From JAQVUB01 sp033809415 (lineage in GTDB: Bacteria > Verrucomicrobiota > Lentisphaeria > Oligosphaerales > Oligosphaeraceae), in the NCBI GenBank assembly GCA_033809415.1, contig JAPXLT010000243.1, positions 1 through 7,400 of the forward strand: a stretch of 7,400 bases of DNA, in the 5' to 3' direction. A program made the position numbers and the translations under genes. Position 1 is the stretch's first letter, and each line of letters begins with the position of its first letter. The notes beneath the pieces were generated by a model. The model saw nothing but the letters and a program-made list of their open reading frames with translations. It did no database searches and was not told where the DNA came from. This document shows positions 1 to 5,668 of the stretch, in pieces.

Positions 1-78
1 GTCCACACTGTCCACACTGTCCACACTGTCCACACTGTCCACACTGTCCACACTGTCCACACTGTCCACACTGTCCAC
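1..78. repeat. Perfect 9-bp tandem array (GTCCACACT), truncated by window edge
   Basis: Eight exact head-to-tail copies of GTCCACACT fill 1-72, followed by a partial copy (GTCCAC) to 78. The array starts at the first base of the window, so its true length is unknown. A multiple-of-three unit leaves all frames open; one frame reads Val-His-Thr repeats and stops at a TGA at 85-87, so the tail of an upstream repeat protein cannot be formally excluded, but no coding context supports it. A short direct repeat (GCACTAC twice, 91-104) follows. The lack of divergence between units suggests recent expansion by slippage. The GTCCAC core recurs in inverted form in the 9-bp-period repeat at 2206-2236. 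Confidence 0.95.
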
Positions 79-181
79 CACGTCTGACCCGCACTACGCA
101 CTACAGAAGACTAATCCATTACATGAAATCTGCAGATAGAAATGGACCACTTCATAACTTTTCAGGGATGCTAACACAGAC

Positions 182-1051
182 ATGCTGGATTGTCATATTC
201 ATTTCATGCCTTTGATCGGCCCGGCAGAAGCCCCGCAGCGTTTTCTCGAACGCGCAGCCGATGCCGGAGTGACTGGCGGAAGCATCTTCAGTTTGCCGCC
301 GGAGTCATTCCGGCCCGATCCCGAACGTTCCCAGCATTGGCGCAGCCGTATGGAACATATCCTCGAATACTGCAGCAAGACGCCGGGCTTCCTGCCTTTT
401 TTCTGGATTGACCCCACGGAAGCGGACGCACACAAACAAATTACCGCAGCAGCGGACTCGGGAATTCGCGGTTTCAAGTGCATTTGCAACCATTATTCCC
501 CGAAAAGTCAGCTGCGCCAATTTGCGGCCATTGCCGAGACCGGCTTGCCGATTCATTTCCACTCCGGCATCTTGTTCGACCATTATGCCTCGGGAGAATT
601 CTTGCGCCCGATCGCCTTCGAGCCGCTCCTCGAGGTCAGAGACATCCGTTTTGCCCTGGCGCATATTGGCAATCCCTGGTACGATGAATGCATTCTTCTG
701 CATGCCAAATTCAAGGCCGCAATGAACAATGTGCCGGGCATTCGCAAGCTCCGCATGTTTATTGATCTCACGCCCGGCGTGACACGGGTGCGCCGCCGCG
801 ACGCCTTCCGCATGCTCTTCCTCTCCGGATATGCTGACACTACCCATGATGTCCTCTGGGGCACGGACAACCGCATCAATGCCTACAATACCGGAAAAGC
901 CATCTTCTGGAGCAACTTCGACCGGCAGCTGATCGCCGAAATCCTCCAGGAGAGCAAAGACCATCCGGAGTTATACCCGAACCTGCCGGAAAATCTCTGG
1001 GAACTGATTACCGAACGAAATTTCGAGGACTATTATTCTCTTCAACAATAA
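182..1051 (+). CDS. Amidohydrolase-family (Amidohydro_2-like) metal-dependent hydrolase
   Basis: A 289-residue protein with the landmarks of the amidohydrolase superfamily TIM barrel. It has an N-terminal D-C-H-I-H metal motif (H5, H7), a lysine at the end of a predicted strand (GFK, K99), H125-x-H127 in the stretch GLPIHFHSG, H161 in ALAHIGNPW and D229 in WGTDN. In this superfamily these positions normally bind one or two divalent metals and activate water for hydrolysis or decarboxylation. Length fits a single-domain Amidohydro_2 protein. There is no signal peptide, so it should be cytoplasmic. ATG at 182 is the only possible start: an in-frame TAA lies at 155-157 with no start codon between, and the HxH motif sits at residues 5-7 as expected. 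The Shine-Dalgarno is weak (AGGGA at 164-168, 13 nt away). It is followed closely by the pseudopilin gene, so the two are probably co-transcribed. The substrate cannot be read from the sequence. Confidence 0.88.
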   Translation: MLDCHIHFMPLIGPAEAPQRFLERAADAGVTGGSIFSLPPESFRPDPERSQHWRSRMEHILEYCSKTPGFLPFFWIDPTEADAHKQITAAADSGIRGFKCICNHYSPKSQLRQFAAIAETGLPIHFHSGILFDHYASGEFLRPIAFEPLLEVRDIRFALAHIGNPWYDECILLHAKFKAAMNNVPGIRKLRMFIDLTPGVTRVRRRDAFRMLFLSGYADTTHDVLWGTDNRINAYNTGKAIFWSNFDRQLIAEILQESKDHPELYPNLPENLWELITERNFEDYYSLQQ

Positions 1052-1056
1052 GGAGG
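1050..1056 (+). promoter_or_regulatory. Strong ribosome binding site that decides the pseudopilin start
   Basis: AAGGAGG begins inside the TAA stop (1049-1051) of the amidohydrolase gene. It lies 9 nt before ATG 1066 but only 3 nt before the in-frame GTG at 1060, which favours ATG 1066. Overlap of the stop codon with the Shine-Dalgarno suggests that ribosomes finishing the upstream gene can restart here (translational coupling). Confidence 0.85.
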
Positions 1057-1065
1057 TTTGTGCAC

Positions 1066-1821
1066 ATGAAGCGATTTTTCTTTACCTTGATTGAATTGCT
1101 GGTGGTGATCGCCATCATCGCCATTCTGGCGTCGATGCTTTTGCCTGCTTTGGGTAAGGCGCGTCAAACGGCTCAGTCGGTGACTTGTCTTAACAAGCTC
1201 AAAACAATCGGTTTGGCGGCCATGCTTTACGTGGATGACCACAACGGGATGCTGATGAATGCTTTTTATTACTCCTATGGGACGCACAAACTCTGGCATC
1301 AAGTTTTCGACCAAGCGGGATATTTGAACTTTACCAGTAAAACGTACTATAATAATCCAGCCCAGTGCATGAAGTCATTCTACTGTTCCGCCGGCAAACC
1401 GCCAACCAGTATCGATCATATTTACGGCATGGCTCGAGTGCACGACGGCACCTACTATTCGCAAGGTGTCGAGCCGGGCGCGTATCTGGATATCAAATTC
1501 TACGGAGACACGGCGGCAAATTCGCCCTATTGGGGACACATCCTGCATTTCAATTCGGGGCGGAACAAGAATCTGACCGGCTTTCCCCTGTATGCCGATT
1601 CGGTAACCACAGGCGGTGTGCAAGCTCCTTACTTCCATAAGGGAGGTGGCGGATCGATCTACAGTGTGGCAGTGCGCCATAACAACAAGGTCAATGTCAA
1701 TTTTGCCGACGGACATTGCGAGGGAATACAGGTCTCCCAACTCGGCAAGCCACCGCATAAAATCAGATATTATGGCTACGATAATGGCATTGTCGGATTA
1801 CCCGCAAGAACGATGGACTGA
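1066..1821 (+). CDS. Pseudopilin-like protein: prepilin N-terminus plus H-X9-DG motif
   Basis: A 251-residue protein. Residues 4-33 form a class III (type IV prepilin/type II pseudopilin) signal: a short basic leader (MKRFF), then FTLIELLVVIAII with the conserved Glu at +5 (E10 if cleavage precedes F6), then a long hydrophobic helix ending near LLPALGKAR. The residue before the predicted cleavage site is Phe, not the usual Gly. The C-terminal part contains H205-X9-D215-G216 (HNNKVNVNFADG), the motif of the prepilin-associated H-X9-DG family that is very abundant in Lentisphaerota, Planctomycetes and relatives. Four cysteines (C41, C101, C107, C218) could form disulfides. The protein is expected to be anchored in the inner membrane, processed by a prepilin peptidase and exposed to the periplasm or built into a pseudopilus. 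Family membership is clear; the biological role of these proteins is not established. No peptidase or secretion ATPase gene is present here. Confidence 0.93.
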   Translation: MKRFFFTLIELLVVIAIIAILASMLLPALGKARQTAQSVTCLNKLKTIGLAAMLYVDDHNGMLMNAFYYSYGTHKLWHQVFDQAGYLNFTSKTYYNNPAQCMKSFYCSAGKPPTSIDHIYGMARVHDGTYYSQGVEPGAYLDIKFYGDTAANSPYWGHILHFNSGRNKNLTGFPLYADSVTTGGVQAPYFHKGGGGSIYSVAVRHNNKVNVNFADGHCEGIQVSQLGKPPHKIRYYGYDNGIVGLPARTMD

Positions 1822-1830
1822 TGATGGACA

Positions 1831-1926
1831 AGGGACAGGGACAAGAATGGACACATCTTTATGGACAGGATGGACACGTACAGCAAGTAACATTTTTTGC
1901 GCCTGTCCATTCGTGTTCCTGTCCAT
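1831..1926. repeat. Imperfect 23-bp inverted repeat built from TGGACA motifs
   Basis: Arms at 1831-1853 and 1904-1926 are reverse complements at 20 of 23 positions, separated by 50 bp. The left side is a run of GGACA words (1826-1830, 1833-1837, 1839-1843, 1849-1853, 1863-1867, 1872-1876); the right arm carries TGTCC at 1904-1908 and 1920-1924. The right arm can alternatively pair with 1862-1871, so more than one fold is possible. It begins just after the pseudopilin stop codon. There is no T-run directly after the right arm, so it is not a classical intrinsic terminator, although it could stabilise the 3' end of the plus-strand message. Confidence 0.7.
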
Positions 1927-2000
1927 ATAAACCTAAAAAAAGCAGTCAAAGCCGACTTTTAGTCCTAATTCCTTTGTTTTCAAAACTTTGTGAAATCAAT

Positions 2001-2027
2001 GCCGTTCACCATGTTGGTGAACAAGGC
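2001..2027. other. Perfect 8-bp hairpin with GCC/GGC extension
   Basis: GTTCACCA (2004-2011) pairs exactly with TGGTGAAC (2015-2022) around a 3-nt loop. After a two-base bulge the stem can extend by GCC (2001-2003) with GGC (2025-2027). It lies inside the 365-bp segment bounded by the 19-bp inverted repeat. No T-run follows, so a terminator role is not supported. Confidence 0.6.
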
Positions 2028-2081
2028 GTCTTCAGTACTACTGTGGGAGAGTTTTTTGATTTTTTGGTGATGGGAGAGGGA

Positions 2082-2130
2082 AGTCGGCTTCATGCCGGCG
2101 AGCCGCCGGCGCTCCATATCGCCTCCGACT
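2082..2130. other. Nested GC-rich hairpin
   Basis: The inner stem GCCGGCG (2094-2100) / CGCCGGC (2104-2110) is perfect with a 3-nt AGC loop. An outer stem AGTCGG (2082-2087) / CCGACT (2125-2130) is also perfect. Two nested exact stems in 49 bp of non-coding DNA suggest a conserved folded RNA or DNA structure, as in repeat-family elements. It is not followed by a T-run. Function unknown. Confidence 0.55.
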
Positions 2131-2205
2131 AAGAAAGTAAAGCCGGCCTTGGCACACAAGAATTTCGCCGAGCAGGCTCATCCGTCAAATCAGCAACCCT
2201 ACAAA

Positions 2206-2232
2206 TTTTCCGAGTTTTCCGTGCTTTCCGTG
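2206..2232. repeat. Degenerate 9-bp-period repeat (TTTTCCGTG-like, three units)
   Basis: Three adjacent 9-mers, TTTTCCGAG (2206-2214), TTTTCCGTG (2215-2223) and CTTTCCGTG (2224-2232), run into GAC, making GTGGAC (2230-2235 region). Read on the minus strand this begins GTCCACGGAAAG, so it shares both the 9-bp period and the GTCCAC word with the array at 1-78. Confidence 0.7.
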
Positions 2233-2264
2233 GACAAAAAAAGATTCTGATTGCCGATCTATGG

Positions 2265-2285
2265 AAAAAGTCAACTGCTTTTTTT
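2265..2285. terminator. Weak A/T-stem hairpin, possible bidirectional terminator
   Basis: AAAAAG (2265-2270) can pair with CTTTTT (2278-2283) around a 7-nt loop and is followed by more T on the plus strand. The mirror arrangement on the minus strand lies just past the last gene of the minus cluster, giving an A-tract, loop and T-tract in both directions. The stem has only one G-C pair, so as a stand-alone intrinsic terminator it would be weak. Its position between two converging transcription units is the main argument. Confidence 0.25.
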
Positions 2286-2289
2286 AGGT

Positions 2290-3555
2290 TTACTTATTTG
2301 CTGGAGCAAAGCGCAGAAGCTTTACTCCCCAAGGACCGAATTCCAAGGGGAACGTGCCATCGGCCGTTGTTCCCAGCTGCTTGCCGCTGGCTGCATCAAA
2401 CACGGCGACCGGTACTTTAGGCAGTCCCGTCAACTCCGCTTTGATCGGTGTAGCTGAGCTGGCAACGGCAAAGCAATAGCGCCCAGTCGCATGACGCATG
2501 TCGCGCCAGACGATGGTCGGGTAGGTATGGACATCGTTTTTCTTATACTTATTGTCGTATACAGCTTCCTTGTCGCCTTCCGTGACAGTGAAAGACAAGT
2601 CCTTTTCATCAACACCAAAGAGCAACACCTCCCCGAGTTTGGGCTTGCCATTCAGTTCCTGGGCCACATCTGCGTATGCAAAGAAGTAATTTCCATGCGC
2701 GTCAAAGTTCTTTCTTGTCGCAAAAGAGAAAACGAGTATTCCTTCGCAGCCATAGATGAGTGACAACCATACATCATGATGCACCCAGACAGGTATCATA
2801 TCGAGCTCTTCATCTTTGGGCTGCACATACATTTCCGTCACAGCAATGGCCGGGCGATTGGCCTCCTTGGCAGCCCGCATGAGATTCTCTGCCCACATGC
2901 GCTGCCACACACGGTTGCTAGCCCCTGCATGAGGATAAAACCCCTGCCCGATAACATCCAGAATTGACGTGTATTTTGCCATCGATTCATAGCCATAATG
3001 ACCTGGCTGATACATCCAGACAGGACGTTTTTTAGGGTCAGCGCTCCGGATTTCATCAGCCACCGTTGCAAGAAAGGTCATTTCCAGGGGACGCCAATGC
3101 CGTAATTCCTCTGGGTGAATTGCCCATAGCAAGATATTGTCATTGCTTGCAGCGATAGCCTCCGCCACCCGATTGCGGGCATTTGCCTTCAGTTGTTCCA
3201 AATCCAGCTGTTTTTTTGCCTTGGCAAGTTCCTCGAGCGTTTCCATGGAAATGGGTTTGCCCTCGTAGTCCACCTCGAATTGCCAAATGACCGGAAAATT
3301 TTCCGTGAGCGCTTCAGCCGCCCATTTTTTCATGGCTTCATGACCGCCATAGACCGGACCCGCCACGGAAAAGCCCATGGTACGCAGGAGTTTAGCTGAG
3401 GGCGATGAGTAACCGGCGATTGGGAATAGGCGGCCGGACGGATACACCTTATCAGCGGCATAATTTGCACCAGCATCAGGCGCCGGAGCAAAGAAATCCA
3501 CGGCACAGGCACTGAGAGCGCAAGCCAGAGCCGCAATAAACGTCCAACCTTTCAT
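2290..3555 (-). CDS. Secreted or lipid-anchored putative glycoside-hydrolase-like protein (paralogue of the 4297-5640 protein)
   Basis: A 421-residue exported protein. Residues 1-18 are a signal peptide; LSAC (14-17) matches a lipobox, which would make C17 the lipidated residue, although signal peptidase I cleavage after ACA (16-18) is also possible. Residues about 40-290 look like an alternating beta/alpha barrel, and about 300-421 like a beta-sandwich tail. It aligns along its length with the 447-residue protein at 4297-5640. Shared blocks include YP-x-G-x-x-FP (38-45), W144-x3-P148-E149-E150-L-R, a conserved Glu (E241, TEMY), P-x-WV-x-HDV (255-262), ILVFS (273-277), R-x-x-NF and QELNG. Two conserved acidic sites about 90 residues apart on a barrel-like fold would suit a retaining glycosidase; that is inference and no CAZy family is recognised. 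It is the last gene of the minus-strand cluster. The start codon lies 3 nt after the LamG gene stop, with its ribosome binding site inside that gene. Confidence 0.8.
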   Translation of the reverse strand: MKGWTFIAALACALSACAVDFFAPAPDAGANYAADKVYPSGRLFPIAGYSSPSAKLLRTMGFSVAGPVYGGHEAMKKWAAEALTENFPVIWQFEVDYEGKPISMETLEELAKAKKQLDLEQLKANARNRVAEAIAASNDNILLWAIHPEELRHWRPLEMTFLATVADEIRSADPKKRPVWMYQPGHYGYESMAKYTSILDVIGQGFYPHAGASNRVWQRMWAENLMRAAKEANRPAIAVTEMYVQPKDEELDMIPVWVHHDVWLSLIYGCEGILVFSFATRKNFDAHGNYFFAYADVAQELNGKPKLGEVLLFGVDEKDLSFTVTEGDKEAVYDNKYKKNDVHTYPTIVWRDMRHATGRYCFAVASSATPIKAELTGLPKVPVAVFDAASGKQLGTTADGTFPLEFGPWGVKLLRFAPANK

Positions 3556-3558
3556 TGT

Positions 3559-4236
3559 TTATTCCTCTTCGGTTGTGAGCTTCACATTGTCAATCAGACC
3601 ATAGAAGGGATTATAGATGGAAGCCACGCGGTCCCCAATGGTCAGGCGATGTTTCGGCGGGAGAATCTCGCCATTGAGAACATATGTGCCGATGGATTTG
3701 TCATCGATGAAAATCTCCATTTTAGGATACTTGGCAGTGACTTTCACATTGTGCCACTGGCCATCCGCCAACACCGGTGCCTTGGCAGCTGCGTTGCAGA
3801 GTCCGTTTTCTGTTCCGACAGAAACATTGAGGCGTAGATTTCCCTTGGCATCCGAGTTCATCATAATCGAGAGTCCTTCCTTCGTGGCATACTTGCAATC
3901 CAGCAGGTAGGAGTAAATGCCCTTTGGCGGCAGGGGGTCTGGCGCGATATATTTGATATCCATGCTCCAGGAAAACGCGGCGGGGAGTAGTTCTTTACGA
4001 GTTGCGCCGGCTAAAATTACACCTGCCGGTTGTCCATCTCGGGTTGTTGAGGGGTTCAGCACCTTCCCTCTACCTTCTTCATCGACGAGTGCGGCAGAAC
4101 CGCGGCAGTTCAGTTTAATGTCATTACTCACCAAACCATCATCGAAATTCCATTCTGCAACCAGCTTTTCTCCCGCCATCGCTCCCACGGTCGAAATCAA
4201 AGCTGCCGCTGCCATTGTCCAAAGTGTCTTTTTCAT
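3559..4236 (-). CDS. Secreted LamG/concanavalin A-like domain protein
   Basis: A 225-residue protein. Residues 1-21 form a signal peptide (MKK start, hydrophobic stretch, AMA/G cleavage site). The mature part is a single lectin-like jelly-roll of the LamG/Laminin_G_3 type. It shows the opening LVAEWNFDDG (25-34), the hallmark DGQWHNVKVTA (158-168), the strand MEIFIDDKSIG (173-183) and the closing GLIDNVKL (213-220), where related proteins typically have GLIDEVRI. Such domains commonly bind glycans or mediate surface contacts; there is no catalytic motif. Start choice: the frame continues upstream to an ATG at 4284, with another at 4254, but ATG 4236 gives a standard signal peptide and has AAAGGAAA upstream. 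It sits 60 nt after the 4297-5640 gene and overlaps the ribosome binding site of the next gene. It is probably an accessory binding protein for the same substrate as its neighbours (inference). Confidence 0.85.
   Translation of the reverse strand: MKKTLWTMAAAALISTVGAMAGEKLVAEWNFDDGLVSNDIKLNCRGSAALVDEEGRGKVLNPSTTRDGQPAGVILAGATRKELLPAAFSWSMDIKYIAPDPLPPKGIYSYLLDCKYATKEGLSIMMNSDAKGNLRLNVSVGTENGLCNAAAKAPVLADGQWHNVKVTAKYPKMEIFIDDKSIGTYVLNGEILPPKHRLTIGDRVASIYNPFYGLIDNVKLTTEEE
3562..3567 (-). promoter_or_regulatory. Ribosome binding site embedded in the end of the upstream gene
   Basis: On the minus strand GAGGAA lies 6 nt before the ATG at 3555. It is formed by the last two Glu codons (GAG GAA) of the LamG-like gene, just before its TAA. 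This placement implies translational coupling of the two genes and supports the chosen start. Confidence 0.8.
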
Positions 4237-4243
4237 GAGTCTG

Positions 4244-4251
4244 TTTCCTTT
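4244..4251 (-). promoter_or_regulatory. Ribosome binding site of the LamG-like gene
   Basis: AAAGGAAA on the minus strand, 7 nt before ATG 4236, supports that start over the upstream in-frame ATGs at 4254 and 4284. The 12-bp context AATGAAAGGAAA also occurs before the 4297-5640 gene. Confidence 0.65.
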
Positions 4252-4296
4252 CATTCTAAACGTGATATCCAACAACAAACACAAAACTGGGTCTGC

Positions 4297-5640
4297 TTAT
4301 TCTCTACAATAGACTTTCAAGAGCCTTACTTCCAGGGGTTCCAGGTCAATTTGCGTATTTCCTTCAGCCACCACCAGGAATTCGGGCTTGGCGTCAAACA
4401 CATTTTCATACCCCATGTCACTGCCGTAGGGCAGTCCATCCATGATCACGGAGACGTTTTCATTCGAGGAATTGACAATGGTAACGTAGCGCGCATTTTT
4501 CCAGGCGATATTGGCTATAGCCAGTGATGGCATTTCCGTTTTTGCGTTATGGTGAGCACAAGACAAAGTTTCAGGCCCTTCCACCACTGAAAAAGTCAAG
4601 TCATCCTTTCTTTCGCCGAAGAGGTACATTTGCGCCAGCGCCTTCTCGCCATTGAGTTCCTGAGAGACTTTCAGATATTCATCCAAATAGATTTTTCTGC
4701 ATTCCGCGAAGTTTCCACGCCTGCTTGCCGAGAAGACAAGCACGCCTTTTGCGCCCTCGACCAAGGCGGAATACACGTCATGGCGCACCCAGGCGGGGAT
4801 TTTGGCTACGTCAGCGGACTCCTTTGGAGTTTGGAACATTTCAGGCAGTGCCCAGCAAACGGCATTGGGAACATCCTTGATGGCTTCCAACTGCTGCATT
4901 ATTGCCCAGCGTGCCCAGACGCGGGTATCCTTTTTCCCTGCATAGTTTACATACATGCCGCGCCAACTGATATCCAATGGAGGGAAAAACTTCTTCAGCG
5001 CAGCTGTGCCATAATGGTTGGGGAGGTACAAAGCCAAAGGCCGCTTCAGAGGATCATTAGCGCGAACTGTGTCTGCCGTCACCTGCAATACCTTCATATC
5101 CATGGCTTTCCAAGGACGAAGTTCCTCTGGCGCCAAATTCCAGACTGCGATTTCGGGATTATCAGCTACGGCTTTGACAATGCTGGCAACCTCTGCCTTA
5201 AGGAGTTCCCAATCCGGCTCTTTCTTTTCCTTTTCCAGCTTGTCCAATTCCTTGAAAGTCAACTCCGCTCCATCCAGCGCAAGCCCTTCAACGCCTTTGC
5301 TATGCACTGAATAGACTACTTTCAGCTTAGCACGTTTTGCATCAGCCACGCAGCTGTCATTCAATTCGTACGCGGGGCCAATAAAGGAGACACACCCATT
5401 TTTAAGGATGTAGTCCTGGTCTGCATAGCGCTGTTCTTCAGAAAGAAGCTCGCCGCGCTTATTGTCGCTGCCGCCGCCGAAACTATAGAAGCCAAAGGGA
5501 AACATTGTCCCTTTCGGGTATAATTCAGTTGAAGGCAAATCGGCGGGAGCTTGAGCTGGCGCAGCAAAGAATGCCGTTATTTTGTCGCCAGCGATGGCTG
5601 CCATGCAAGCTGCAAAACACAATGTCAAGATTTTTTTCAT
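4297..5640 (-). CDS. Secreted putative glycoside-hydrolase-like protein
   Basis: A 447-residue protein with a clear signal peptide (MKKILTLCFAACMAAIA, cleavage likely after AIA at 18). The body resembles a (beta/alpha)8 barrel (about 40-310) followed by a beta-rich domain (about 330-447). It is a diverged paralogue of the 2290-3555 protein. Shared anchors are YPKGTMFPFGFYS (41-53), W167-x3-P171-E172-E173-L-R, DPLKRP (196-201), RVWARW (240-245), E267 in ALPEMF, WVRHDVY (284-290), GVLVFS (299-304), R308-G-NF and QELNGE (327-332). It carries about 20 extra residues after the FYS block (roughly 54-80) that the paralogue lacks. E172/E173 and E267 are candidate catalytic acids by analogy with clan A glycosidases, but this is unproven and the family is not recognised. 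It starts 28 nt after the preceding gene, so the two are almost certainly co-transcribed. Unlike its paralogue it has no convincing lipobox, so it may be soluble. Confidence 0.82.
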   Translation of the reverse strand: MKKILTLCFAACMAAIAGDKITAFFAAPAQAPADLPSTELYPKGTMFPFGFYSFGGGSDNKRGELLSEEQRYADQDYILKNGCVSFIGPAYELNDSCVADAKRAKLKVVYSVHSKGVEGLALDGAELTFKELDKLEKEKKEPDWELLKAEVASIVKAVADNPEIAVWNLAPEELRPWKAMDMKVLQVTADTVRANDPLKRPLALYLPNHYGTAALKKFFPPLDISWRGMYVNYAGKKDTRVWARWAIMQQLEAIKDVPNAVCWALPEMFQTPKESADVAKIPAWVRHDVYSALVEGAKGVLVFSASRRGNFAECRKIYLDEYLKVSQELNGEKALAQMYLFGERKDDLTFSVVEGPETLSCAHHNAKTEMPSLAIANIAWKNARYVTIVNSSNENVSVIMDGLPYGSDMGYENVFDAKPEFLVVAEGNTQIDLEPLEVRLLKVYCRE

Positions 5641-5643
5641 GTC

Positions 5644-5651
5644 TTTCCTTT
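5644..5651 (-). promoter_or_regulatory. Ribosome binding site of the 4297-5640 gene
   Basis: AAAGGAAA on the minus strand ends 3 nt before ATG 5640, with GGA about 5 nt from the start codon. It lies in the same AATGAAAGGAAA context as the site before the LamG-like gene. Confidence 0.65.
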
Positions 5652-5668
5652 CATTTGGGCATTGATTT

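Larger units (their letters stand above)
1928..2292. repeat. 365-bp intergenic segment bounded by a perfect 19-bp inverted repeat
   Basis: TAAACCTAAAAAAAGCAGT at 1928-1946 is repeated exactly in inverted orientation at 2274-2292. Similarity continues inward with a gap: GACTTTT occurs at 1954-1960 and, inverted, at 2266-2272. The right copy contains the TAA stop codon (2290-2292) of the minus-strand gene. The interior has hairpins at 2001-2027 and 2082-2130, a 10-bp inverted pair (AAGCCGACTT 1949-1958, AAGTCGGCTT 2081-2090) and a 9-bp-period repeat at 2206-2232. No convincing gene is present: plus-strand frames are broken by stops (for example TGA 2068-2070 and 2248-2250) and lack ribosome binding sites. 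No target-site duplication is obvious. It could be a non-autonomous mobile element, an interspersed intergenic repeat or a bidirectional transcription end region. Confidence 0.6.

Noticed and set aside
1..78. CRISPR array
   Set aside because: The units are 9 bp and directly adjacent with no spacers, which is a simple tandem repeat.
105..181. Sigma-70-type promoter for the amidohydrolase gene
   Set aside because: No pair of recognisable -35 and -10 boxes at proper spacing could be found; the promoter may lie upstream of the tandem array.
305..964. Minus-strand open frame of 219 codons
   Set aside because: It is a shadow of the amidohydrolase gene, which carries all expected metal-binding residues in order.
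1821..2132. Plus-strand open frame of 103 codons after the pseudopilin
   Set aside because: It overlaps the pseudopilin stop codon, has no suitable ribosome binding site and reads through repeat DNA (TGGACA words and hairpins). Its composition is explained by the repeats.
1999..2250. Possible decayed gene in the spacer (ATG 1999 frame, interrupted by TGA at 2068-2070, open again to TGA 2248-2250)
   Set aside because: The frame continues plausibly across the stop, but the translation shows no recognisable domain, the second half ends in the 9-bp repeat and the stretch contains perfect hairpins. An intergenic repeat is the simpler explanation.
4254..4284. Longer N-terminus for the LamG protein starting at ATG 4284 or 4254
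   Set aside because: These starts would place up to 16 extra residues before a standard MKK signal peptide, and the ATG at 4236 has AAAGGAAA 7 nt upstream.
4630..5310. Plus-strand open frame of 226 codons
   Set aside because: It is antisense to the 4297-5640 gene, whose signal peptide, ribosome binding site and paralogue show it is the real one. The plus-strand product is rich in Cys, Phe and His with no domain pattern.
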